DNA of 64,000 bases from contig NZ_CP123898.1 in NCBI RefSeq assembly GCF_029910655.1, forward strand, positions 1 through 64,000, written 5' to 3'. Made by a program: the position numbers and the translations under genes. The notes below the pieces were generated by a model. That model ran no database searches and was not told the origin of the DNA. It was given only the letters and a program-made list of their open reading frames with translations. This DNA comes from Methylomonas sp. UP202. GTDB taxonomy: Bacteria > Pseudomonadota > Gammaproteobacteria > Methylococcales > Methylomonadaceae. Below are positions 7,865 through 13,918 of the stretch, piece by piece. Position 1 is the stretch's first letter; each line of letters begins with the position of its first letter.

Positions 7865-8192
7865 GGTGAGGGCTTTTGGTGGTGGTGAGGCCTTTCACAT
7901 GGGTGAGAGCTTTTGGTGGAGGAGGTGCCTTTCGCAAAGGTGAGAACTTTTGGTGAAGGAGGGGCCTTTCGCATGGGTGAGAGCTTTTGGTGAAGGTGAG
8001 GCCTTTCACATGGGTGAGAGCTTTTGGTGGAGGAGGTGCCTTTCGCAAAGGTGAGAGCTTTTGGTGAAGGAGGGACCTTTCGCATGGGTGAGAACTTTTG
8101 GTGAAGGCGAGGCCTTTCACATGGGTGAGAGTTTTTGGTGGAGGAGGTGCCTTTCGCAAAGGTGAGAACTTTTGGTGAAGGTGAGACCATTT
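7865..8192. repeat. 37-bp tandem array with 111-bp higher-order period
   Basis: Nine units begin with GGTGAG at 7865, 7902, 7939, 7976, 8013, 8050, 8087, 8124 and 8161, exactly 37 bp apart. Each starts with GGTGAGAGCTTTTGGTG, which matches the 22-bp iteron core, followed by a GC-rich tail of three types. The order of tails is C-A-B-C-A-B-C-A plus a final variant, so the true period is three units (111 bp). Because 111 is a multiple of 3, long artificial minus-strand frames run through it. It probably adds RepB-binding sites for copy control or handcuffing. Confidence 0.75.
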
Positions 8193-8195
8193 TTT

Positions 8196-8570
8196 TCATG
8201 CTTCCTCCCCAATCAGATATCTTTTGCTTTTGTTGTTCGTTTCGGATCTATGAAATATCACAGCGGTACCTGTCGCTACTACCATCATGAGCCCCCCTTT
8301 CCCCATTGCTAAAAACTCGTGATCGATTGAAACACCAACGATACCACTGGCTCCGCAGGTCTTGGCACGCGCGACTAGGCCGTCGAGCGCATCCTGGCGA
8401 GCCTTGCTCAATTCTTTCTCGTACCCTCTGGTATGGCCGCCGAAAAAGTTTCGCCAGCTTGCAAAAAGGTCGACAAACACGTTGGCGCCTAGTACGGCTT
8501 CGCTACTGACAATCCCTAAGTATTCGTCGATGGTATAGCCCTCCAGTTTTGGTGTAGTGCTAACAAGCAT
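8196..8570 (-). CDS. YbjQ-like (DUF74) family protein
   Basis: This is a protein of about 124 residues. STTPKLEGYTIDEYLGIVSSEAVLGANVF near the N-terminus, SKARQDALDGLVARAKTCGA in the middle and GIVGVSIDHEF are characteristic of the YbjQ/DUF74 family, small pentameric beta-rich proteins of unknown function sometimes annotated as heavy-metal binding. I took the ATG at 8570, preceded by GAGAG, which places MLVSTTP at the start as in homologues. An in-frame ATG at 8588 would add six residues. It is divergent from traL and its C-terminus runs into the iteron array. The role on a plasmid is unknown. Confidence 0.75.
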   Translation of the reverse strand: MLVSTTPKLEGYTIDEYLGIVSSEAVLGANVFVDLFASWRNFFGGHTRGYEKELSKARQDALDGLVARAKTCGASGIVGVSIDHEFLAMGKGGLMMVVATGTAVIFHRSETNNKSKRYLIGEEA

Positions 8571-8617
8571 GGCCGCTCTCTCGAACAAAACGCCCTATTT
8601 AACACATTTTTTAAAAA

Positions 8618-8664
8618 AAACCCGCTGGGAAGATGCGTTTTAAAAGCATCTAGCCAGCGGGTTT
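8618..8664. promoter_or_regulatory. 47-bp palindrome, copy 1 (upstream of traL)
   Basis: The arms AAACCCGCTGG and AGATGC pair with GCATCT and CCAGCGGGTTT around a 9-base centre (GTTTTAAAA), with one 2-base mismatch in each arm. It is identical to 42531-42577 and the exact reverse complement of 40233-40279. It ends 45 bp before traL. The neighbouring genes diverge here, so a terminator is unlikely. Length and symmetry fit an FlhDC-type operator. Confidence 0.7.
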
Positions 8665-8709
8665 TATTTTTCGTTTTGTGCACAATAGTCACCAACCCTG
8701 GAGGCTAGC

Positions 8710-8991
8710 ATGGAACCGACGAAGATCCCGCGCTTTATCGACGAACCACCGATCTTGCTGATTTGGACCGCTCACGATTTGGTGATTGTGGTGGCGATGA
8801 TGTTGCTCGGCATCTTCATTGACCACTTGTTGTATTGCCTGATTGCATCCTACTTCGTGATCAAGTTCATCCGCCGCTTCACCGACAACCGGCCGAATGG
8901 TTTTCTGGTACATGCGTGTTATTGGATCGGCTTGCTGCCGACCGGCGCCATCTCGATTCCCAATCCCTACATCCGGCGGTTTTACCAATGA
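8710..8991 (+). CDS. traL: Conjugation pilus assembly protein TraL
   Basis: This 93-residue inner-membrane protein is the first gene of the transfer operon. TraL helps assemble the type IV secretion core of F-type systems. Two membrane segments are visible: LLIWTAHDLVIVVAMMLLGIF (residues about 15-36) and HLLYCLIASYFVIKFI. The IPRFIDEPP motif near the N-terminus and the NPYIRRFYQ end are typical of TraL. GGAGG (8700-8704) precedes the start at the normal distance. It overlaps traE through ATGA. Confidence 0.9.
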   Translation: MEPTKIPRFIDEPPILLIWTAHDLVIVVAMMLLGIFIDHLLYCLIASYFVIKFIRRFTDNRPNGFLVHACYWIGLLPTGAISIPNPYIRRFYQ

Positions 8992-9605
8992 AGCTGAACG
9001 TGTTCTTAGAGTCCTGGGGCTTTGTGCAGGCCGAAAACCGGTTGCACCGGTACCTGCTGATCGGGTTACTGGTCACCAATGTGGTCACGGCGTTTGCCGC
9101 GCTCCGAACCGAACGGACGGTCATCATGATTCCGCCCAATCTGACCGAGAAAGTGGAAATATCCCGGCAGGATGCCTCCGCTAAGACCTTCGAAGCCTGG
9201 GGGCTATTCCTGGCGCAATTGCTCGGCAACGTCACGCCGAACACCCTGGATTTCGTGGCCGATTCGGTCTCGCCGTTGTTGTCGTCGCAAATTCATCGAG
9301 AAACCGTGAACGCGATGCACGACCAAATCAACGCGTTAAAGATCGACAAAATCTCGACCACGTTCACGCCGAACCAAGTCTATTACGAACAGGACACCAA
9401 CAAGGTGTTCGTGACCGGTCAATTGACGACCAAAGGCCCCAACGATAAACCCGAAGCCGCCTACCGCACCTACGAATTCCAGATTGCCATCGTCAATTAC
9501 AACCCGGTGGTCACCGACCTGAATGTGTATCAGGGGGAGCCTAAGACAAAAGAGTATTTAGAAATGCAAAGACAAATGGAGGCCTCGACGCATGCCAATC
9601 CGTAA
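8988..9605 (+). CDS. traE: Conjugation protein TraE (VirB5-like core component)
   Basis: This 205-residue protein has a single N-terminal membrane segment (YLLIGLLVTNVVTAFAAL, about residues 22-40) and a periplasmic domain, as for TraE, which works with TraK, TraB and TraV in the envelope-spanning channel. VIMIPPNLTEKVEIS and TFEAWGLFLAQLLGNVTP are family features. I placed the start at 8988, overlapping the traL stop, because the longer open frame upstream is only traL read in another frame. The last 14 bases overlap traK, so the genes are probably translationally coupled. Confidence 0.9.
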   Translation: MKLNVFLESWGFVQAENRLHRYLLIGLLVTNVVTAFAALRTERTVIMIPPNLTEKVEISRQDASAKTFEAWGLFLAQLLGNVTPNTLDFVADSVSPLLSSQIHRETVNAMHDQINALKIDKISTTFTPNQVYYEQDTNKVFVTGQLTTKGPNDKPEAAYRTYEFQIAIVNYNPVVTDLNVYQGEPKTKEYLEMQRQMEASTHANP

Positions 9606-10473
9606 CTTCGTACTGATGATGGGCCTGATGGGACTGAGCTGCGGTGCCGCGGTTGCGGAGGACTCAGCGGTGGAGTTGCCTCCCGTGCCGGCCAGCGTCT
9701 TAAAGACTGGTTCGGCCCCGGAGCCTACGACCGGCGGCGGCATCACCCCGCAAACCATCAAGGTCTCGCCGGGCATCAATGAAATTGTGACGGTGGCGCA
9801 AAACCATCTGAACCGAATCGTGACCCCGTTTCCCAATCCGCGGGTCAGAACCGTCAGCCGGGCCGAAACTCAAGTGGAAGGCAATGTGGTGTACGTCGCC
9901 AGCAATAGCGAGGATCCGGTGACGCTGTACATTACGCCCGGCGAAAACGAAGCGCTCGCCATTTCCCTGACTTTGGCGCCGAAACTGATCCCGCCCCGAG
10001 AGATACGCCTGGAATTGGCTGGCGTCGAGTATTCGCGCCTGGCGCAGTCGCAACCGGCGTCTAAAAAAGCCGGCGACAGCGACGATACCGTGCAGCAAGA
10101 ACATATCGCCCAGCTCAAAACCACGCTGCGCGAGCTGGCGTTGATGCAAAGTCCCAGCGGGTTCAGCGGCCGACCGGTGACGGCCAACGAAACCGTTTAT
10201 TGCGACCAGGCCGGGATCCAAACCACGGTGGGCCAAGCCTTTGACGGACGCCATACCACGATCCTGATCGCCAAAACTGTCAATACCACGCCGCAGCGGG
10301 TCGAGCTCGATGAGCGCGCGTGCGTCGGCCAAGGGGCTGGGGTCAGCGACGTGGTGGCGGTAGCCGCCTGGCCGGAGGTGTGGTTGGAACCCGGACAATC
10401 GACCGAGTTGTTTGTGGTGATGAAGCAGCGCGGCATTACCGACGAGCAAATTAGACCGTCGCTACTGCATTAA
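9592..10473 (+). CDS. traK: Conjugation secretin-like protein TraK
   Basis: This 293-residue protein has a signal peptide (cleavage after about residue 22, GAAVAEDS). TraK is the VirB9-like outer-membrane core component that contacts TraV and TraB. The beta-rich middle (NHLNRIVTPFPNPRVRT, VYVASNSEDPVTLYI) matches TraK. The C-terminal part contains two Cys (ETVYCDQ and ERACVG) that could form a disulfide with help from the DsbC encoded three genes on. The start overlaps traE. Confidence 0.88.
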   Translation: MPIRNFVLMMGLMGLSCGAAVAEDSAVELPPVPASVLKTGSAPEPTTGGGITPQTIKVSPGINEIVTVAQNHLNRIVTPFPNPRVRTVSRAETQVEGNVVYVASNSEDPVTLYITPGENEALAISLTLAPKLIPPREIRLELAGVEYSRLAQSQPASKKAGDSDDTVQQEHIAQLKTTLRELALMQSPSGFSGRPVTANETVYCDQAGIQTTVGQAFDGRHTTILIAKTVNTTPQRVELDERACVGQGAGVSDVVAVAAWPEVWLEPGQSTELFVVMKQRGITDEQIRPSLLH

Positions 10474-10482
10474 GGGCCCGTT

Positions 10483-11811
10483 ATGAAACACGCGATACTC
10501 GAAAAATGGGACGCTCTGAATCCGGCTCATCAACGGATGATCGTCGTCACGGGGATTCTGGTGACGCTGATGGTGGTGATCAGTGGGCTATTAGGGGATG
10601 CGCCGCCGCCCACATCCAGCAGCGCCAAGAAGGACATCGCCCGGCATATCTTCACGGATTCGGACCCCCGATCCTTGGGTATCGACGGCTTGGGGGCGCA
10701 GCTTCGGCAATTGCAATCCGAACAACATACGCTACGCGGCTTGTTGGAGAGTATGGCTAACCAAAATCAGCAGTATCAAGCCTCCGATCAGCAACGGATC
10801 AAACAGTTGGCCGACCAAACCGGTCAAACCGCGCAAACCCAGATCGAAGCCTTGAAGGCCGAAGTCGAGCGCTTGAAAACCGAAGGCCAAGCCGAACCGT
10901 CAAGCTCGCAAGCCGTGTTGCCGCCCGAATCGCCGGCAAAACCGCATCCGGTCAAAGAGCGGGTCAACCCGGCCGACGCCTTGTTCAATCCGCGGGTTTA
11001 TCAGGATCAGACGGCAATGCCCGCCGATCCGGTCCCCGCCAATCCGGTCAAGGATGCCGATCGCAATGCCTTGCAAATCCGGGTGATCAAGCAAACGGCC
11101 AGCTCCGACACCGAGACCAAGAAAAAGACCGAAGTCGCGGAAACCAAAAAAGCCGAACAAGAGAGTGTGCAGATACCGGCGGGCAGCATTTTATCCGGCA
11201 ATCTACTCAACGGAATGGATGCACCGACCGGCAGCAGCGCTCAGAAGAACCCCTTTCCGGTTTTAGTGCGACTGAAAACCGACGCCATTTTGCCCAATCG
11301 CTACACCGCCGATGTTAGGGAATGCTTCGTGGTGTCCTCCGGTTACGGCGACCTCAGTTCCGAGCGGGCCTATATCCGTGCCGAGTCCATTTCGTGCGTC
11401 CGCCAAGACGGCGGCGTCATCGAAGTCCCGCTGGATGCGTACGCGGTCGGCGAAGACGGCAAGGTCGGCATACGCGGCCGCTTCGTCAGCAAACAGGGCG
11501 CTTTGCTGCGCAATGCGTTGCTGGCAGGCTTTCTGCGCGGTTTTTCCGACATGTTCGGCCGCACCCAAACGCAGGTATTGGCCCTGGCGGGGCCGGCCGG
11601 GGTGGCCACTACCCCGTTCCAACGCTCCTTCAGCCAGGATTCGATGGAGGGCGGGGCTCTACGCGGGACGGGTTACGCGATGGAGCGTTTGGCCAATTAT
11701 TACATCGATTATGCCGAGAACCTGTTCCCGGTGATCGAAATCGACAACACCCGCAAAATCAATCTGGTGGTGCAACGCGGTACCAAACTGCGATTGCTCG
11801 AAAAAGGTTAG
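10483..11811 (+). CDS. traB: Conjugation core protein TraB (VirB10/TrbI family)
   Basis: This 442-residue VirB10-type protein spans both membranes and links the ATPase platform to the outer-membrane pore. It has one N-terminal membrane segment (MIVVTGILVTLMVVISGLL, about residues 19-37), a coiled coil at about 70-135 (LRQLQSEQHTLRGLLESM), a Pro-rich stretch and a C-terminal beta-barrel domain beginning near residue 230 (IPAGSILSGNLLNGMDAPTG). The conserved end IDNTRKINLVVQRGTKLRLL is present. It lies 9 bp after traK. Confidence 0.9.
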   Translation: MKHAILEKWDALNPAHQRMIVVTGILVTLMVVISGLLGDAPPPTSSSAKKDIARHIFTDSDPRSLGIDGLGAQLRQLQSEQHTLRGLLESMANQNQQYQASDQQRIKQLADQTGQTAQTQIEALKAEVERLKTEGQAEPSSSQAVLPPESPAKPHPVKERVNPADALFNPRVYQDQTAMPADPVPANPVKDADRNALQIRVIKQTASSDTETKKKTEVAETKKAEQESVQIPAGSILSGNLLNGMDAPTGSSAQKNPFPVLVRLKTDAILPNRYTADVRECFVVSSGYGDLSSERAYIRAESISCVRQDGGVIEVPLDAYAVGEDGKVGIRGRFVSKQGALLRNALLAGFLRGFSDMFGRTQTQVLALAGPAGVATTPFQRSFSQDSMEGGALRGTGYAMERLANYYIDYAENLFPVIEIDNTRKINLVVQRGTKLRLLEKG

Positions 11812-11840
11812 TCATACAGGTATCTATCAATGGAGCGTCC

Positions 11841-12602
11841 ATGAAACTTCTACCGGCCATATTATTGTTGGCGTCCAGCTTGAGCTATGCGGATCCCGCC
11901 ACCCAAAACCCGCCCGCCCGATCGACGACCACCGAAGCGGCCCTGTTTGCCAAAGGCGCCATCAGCGCGATGAAGGCCTTACCGATTGATGCCTTCAATA
12001 TGGTGGAAGCGAACGGCGAAACCTACTTCATCTCCCGCAATGGCCGTTTCGCCTTCAAAGGGCAGTTGATGGACACCTGGTCAAGGACGCCGATTACCAA
12101 AATCGAGCAAGTCGACGCGGTGATGAACCGGATTCCCCTGGCGGAGATGAAGCTCAATATCGACGAGCTGGGACCGGTGGTGGTCGGCCACGGTAAAACC
12201 CCGGTGGTAGTGTTCGTCGACCCGCAATGCCCGTATTGCAAAAAGCTGCAACAGCAGATGCCGGCACTAGCCGATCGGTATACCTTCAAGATCGTTCCGA
12301 TCGCGGTCTTGGGACCCGAGTCGAGCATCCTGGTTAACAAAATCGGCTGCATGCTGCAAACCCAGGACAAGGATAAGGCGAAAGACGCATTGCTGAATCA
12401 GGCCTACAACGGCTTGCCGGAGCAACTCCCCGGTTCTTGCAATAAGGAACCGATGCAAAAAACGCTGATCACCTCGGCGCTGTTGGGGCTGAGCGCGGTG
12501 CCGTTTGTGATCGCCCAGGACGGCCGTACGCATAAAGGCGTCCCCGACGATTTAGCCGCCTGGCTCGGAAATGCCCAAACCGTTGCAACCGCAAAACCCT
12601 AA
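11841..12602 (+). CDS. dsbC: Thiol:disulfide interchange protein, DsbC type
   Basis: This 253-residue periplasmic disulfide isomerase has a signal peptide (MKLLPAILLLASSLSYA) and a C-terminal thioredoxin fold with CPYC at about residues 130-133 (VFVDPQCPYCKKL). The cis-Pro is in SAVPFVIAQDG. The N-terminal part (IDAFNMVEANGETYFISRNG) fits the DsbC dimerisation region. It would correct disulfides in the Cys-rich TraU and TraN encoded downstream. GGAG (11832-11835) supports the ATG at 11841. A dsbC gene at this position is typical of IncA/C- and SXT-like operons. Confidence 0.88.
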   Translation: MKLLPAILLLASSLSYADPATQNPPARSTTTEAALFAKGAISAMKALPIDAFNMVEANGETYFISRNGRFAFKGQLMDTWSRTPITKIEQVDAVMNRIPLAEMKLNIDELGPVVVGHGKTPVVVFVDPQCPYCKKLQQQMPALADRYTFKIVPIAVLGPESSILVNKIGCMLQTQDKDKAKDALLNQAYNGLPEQLPGSCNKEPMQKTLITSALLGLSAVPFVIAQDGRTHKGVPDDLAAWLGNAQTVATAKP

Positions 12603-12613
12603 GGGTGAGAGAC

Positions 12614-13168
12614 ATGTTTAGACCGATGCTATGGATATCGGCGTTGTCGCTGATGAGCGGCTGCACGCTGATTCCCGATTCCTATGGCTGCAAGGGGATG
12701 CCGGACGACCCGATTTGTATGTCGACCGAATTGGCGTATCAAGCGACGGACAACCTACCGCCGCCCAGTGACACTGCGGCTGCCAACGGTGCGACGCGAC
12801 CGGTACCGCCGACACTGACCGGGGCCGGTCCGGAGCGATCGCCGGCGCCGAAAATCGAAGACCCGACGCCGATTCGCACGCCGTCGGAAGTGATGCGAAT
12901 TTGGGTGGCGCCCTGGGAGGACAAAGACGGCGATTTGAACGTCTCGGGTTACGTGTTTACCGAGATAGAGCCCAGGCGTTGGATGATCGGAAAGAAATCC
13001 GTGACGCAAAATCCACCATTGCGGGCTCTGCAAGTGGAACAACGCGATCCGCCAAAAAAGGACAAATTGGATCTTGATGGCTTGGCGGAGGGTAAACGAA
13101 TGCCGGGTGGGGCTGGCAAAATGCCGGAGGGTTTTGAAGCACTGTTGAAAGCCAGATCGCCTTTTTAG
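12614..13168 (+). CDS. traV: Conjugation outer-membrane lipoprotein TraV
   Basis: This 184-residue lipoprotein (VirB7-like) anchors the TraK/TraB core to the outer membrane. The lipobox is SLMSGC with Cys17. TraV features follow: CTLIPDSYGCKGMPDDPICMS with two further Cys, then a long Pro-rich linker and RIWVAPWEDKDGDLNVSGYV. I chose the ATG at 12614, preceded by GGGTGAGAG, over an in-frame GTG three codons upstream. Confidence 0.87.
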   Translation: MFRPMLWISALSLMSGCTLIPDSYGCKGMPDDPICMSTELAYQATDNLPPPSDTAAANGATRPVPPTLTGAGPERSPAPKIEDPTPIRTPSEVMRIWVAPWEDKDGDLNVSGYVFTEIEPRRWMIGKKSVTQNPPLRALQVEQRDPPKKDKLDLDGLAEGKRMPGGAGKMPEGFEALLKARSPF

Positions 13169-13182
13169 CCAACGAATTGACC

Positions 13183-13279
13183 ACCTTTAACCGGTGAGTA
13201 GGGCGTTAGATCGCCGAACCGGGCGTAGCCGCGCCCGAGATCAGGGTTTAACGCCCATTTACTCACTGTTTTTAAAGGT
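13183..13279 (+). promoter_or_regulatory. Long structured leader before the pilin gene
   Basis: An extended imperfect stem lies directly before traA. ACCTTTAA (13183-13190) pairs with TTAAAGGT (13272-13279), and GTGAGTA plus GGGCGTTA (13194-13208) pair with TAACGCCC (13249-13256) plus TTACTCAC (about 13259-13266). Inside it is GGGCG/CGCCC (13221-13225 and 13232-13236) with a 6-base loop. It leaves only six bases before the ATG, so folding could control pilin translation or stabilise a processed pilin mRNA. Confidence 0.55.
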
Positions 13280-13285
13280 ATCACT

Positions 13286-13597
13286 ATGAAAATGTTGCAA
13301 AAAAAATCCGCGATCCAGTTCTTGGTTGCATTGATGGCCGTGGCCGGCATGTTTCTGTTCTCCACCGAATCGTTCGCCGGTACCAACAGTAGCGAGTTCA
13401 ACGCTGTGTACACCTTGTTGACCAACTGGATGCAAGGCTCGTTGGGTAAATTGATTGCATCGGCGTTCATCGTCGTCGGCCTGATTGCCGGGGTGCTGCG
13501 TAACTCCCTAATGGGCTTTGCGGTCGGTGTCGCCGCCGGTCTGGGTTTGTTCACCGCCCCCGGCATCATCAACGCCGTCGTTACCGCGACGTTGTAA
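13286..13597 (+). CDS. traA: F-type propilin TraA
   Basis: This 103-residue protein is a propilin. A long basic leader and hydrophobic signal end at ESFA (residue 31), leaving a mature pilin of 72 residues, close to the 70 of F pilin. The mature part has two hydrophobic helices (LIASAFIVVGLIAGVL and FAVGVAAGLGLFTAPGI) separated by a short basic loop (RNSL), the pattern needed to sit in the inner membrane before extrusion. Its position between traV and traC is that of SXT/IncA/C operons rather than of F. It is bracketed by strong RNA hairpins. Confidence 0.87.
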   Translation: MKMLQKKSAIQFLVALMAVAGMFLFSTESFAGTNSSEFNAVYTLLTNWMQGSLGKLIASAFIVVGLIAGVLRNSLMGFAVGVAAGLGLFTAPGIINAVVTATL

Positions 13598-13600
13598 TCC

Positions 13601-13620
13601 TATCGATTGTGCAATCGATA
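13601..13620. promoter_or_regulatory. Perfect hairpin right after the pilin stop
   Basis: TATCGATTG (13601-13609) and CAATCGATA (13612-13620) form a 9-bp stem with a 2-base spacer, three bases after the traA stop codon. No U-run follows, so it is not a classical terminator. It may protect the pilin mRNA 3-prime end or mark the 5-prime edge of the structured RNA downstream. Confidence 0.5.
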
Positions 13621-13621
13621 A

Positions 13622-13765
13622 ACCGTGACCGAAGTTTGAATCCGCAAGCTGTTGCGTGATGTTCGACACACGATCGGTAACGAGGTTCGGCGGGCAACCG
13701 CCATCTGACTTTCGAAATGGGTACTGAAAGTGGATCCTCGGCGAAATAACAATGGCAGGGAAAAG
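13622..13765 (+). ncRNA. Candidate structured RNA (omega/HEARO-like) before PLMP ORF
   Basis: These 144 bases carry no gene but many nested stems. GTGACCGA (about 13625) pairs with TCGGTAAC (about 13674) with one mismatch and encloses CGCAA-GCTG-TTGCG. GGCGG (13689-13693) and CCGCC (13698-13702) close a GCAA tetraloop, and CTTTC (13709-13713) pairs with GAAAG (13726-13730). The stretch ends directly at an ORF resembling the N-terminus of IscB. IscB genes are preceded by a guide RNA (omega RNA, Rfam HEARO) of similar size, so I infer a relic or derivative. No covariance check was possible. Confidence 0.45.
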
Positions 13766-13918
13766 GTGGCGGTGTTTGGTTGCGATGGGACGGCGCTAAC
13801 GCCGTGCCACGCGGCGAAAGCCAGAAAGCTGGTCAAAAACCGACGCGCGCGGGTACGAACGAAGCAACCTTTTTCCATACAGTTAAATCACACACCCAAC
13901 GGCCATACCAATGCCTAA
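13766..13918 (+). CDS. Stand-alone PLMP/RRXRR-domain small protein (IscB N-terminus-like)
   Basis: This 50-residue basic protein reads AVFGCDGTALTPCHAAKARK, then LVKNRRARVRTKQPFSIQL. This fits the PLMP (RRXRR) domain that starts IscB and contacts its omega RNA: a short strand, P-C-H-x-A-[KR]-A-R, then [KR]A.V and PF[TS]I.L. Full IscB proteins have 400-500 residues with RuvC and HNH domains; none follow here. I prefer the GTG at 13766, with AGGG six bases upstream and a start matching IscB proteins. An in-frame GTG at 13730 would add 12 residues. The stop overlaps the traC start by 8 bases, suggesting translational coupling. It may be a decayed fragment or an exapted RNA-binding protein. Confidence 0.6.
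   Translation: MAVFGCDGTALTPCHAAKARKLVKNRRARVRTKQPFSIQLNHTPNGHTNA

Noticed and set aside
7865-8192. CRISPR array, because units are evenly spaced at 37 bp
   Set aside because: There are no unique spacers; the units are almost identical throughout, no cas genes are nearby, and the core equals the rep iterons.
7681-8199. Long minus-strand proteins with repeated SSTKSSHPCERP-like units over the 37-bp array
   Set aside because: They are by-products of an array whose superperiod (111 bp) is a multiple of three. Several frames are open at once and no ribosome-binding site or start is convincing.
8618-8664. The 47-bp palindrome as an intrinsic terminator
   Set aside because: It has a T-run on one side, but two of three perfect copies lie between divergent genes where no transcript needs ending, and the distance to the next start codon is similar in all three.
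9700-10449. Large minus-strand frame across traK
   Set aside because: Shadow frame of low-complexity His/Arg-rich composition; traK on the plus strand has signal peptide and family motifs.
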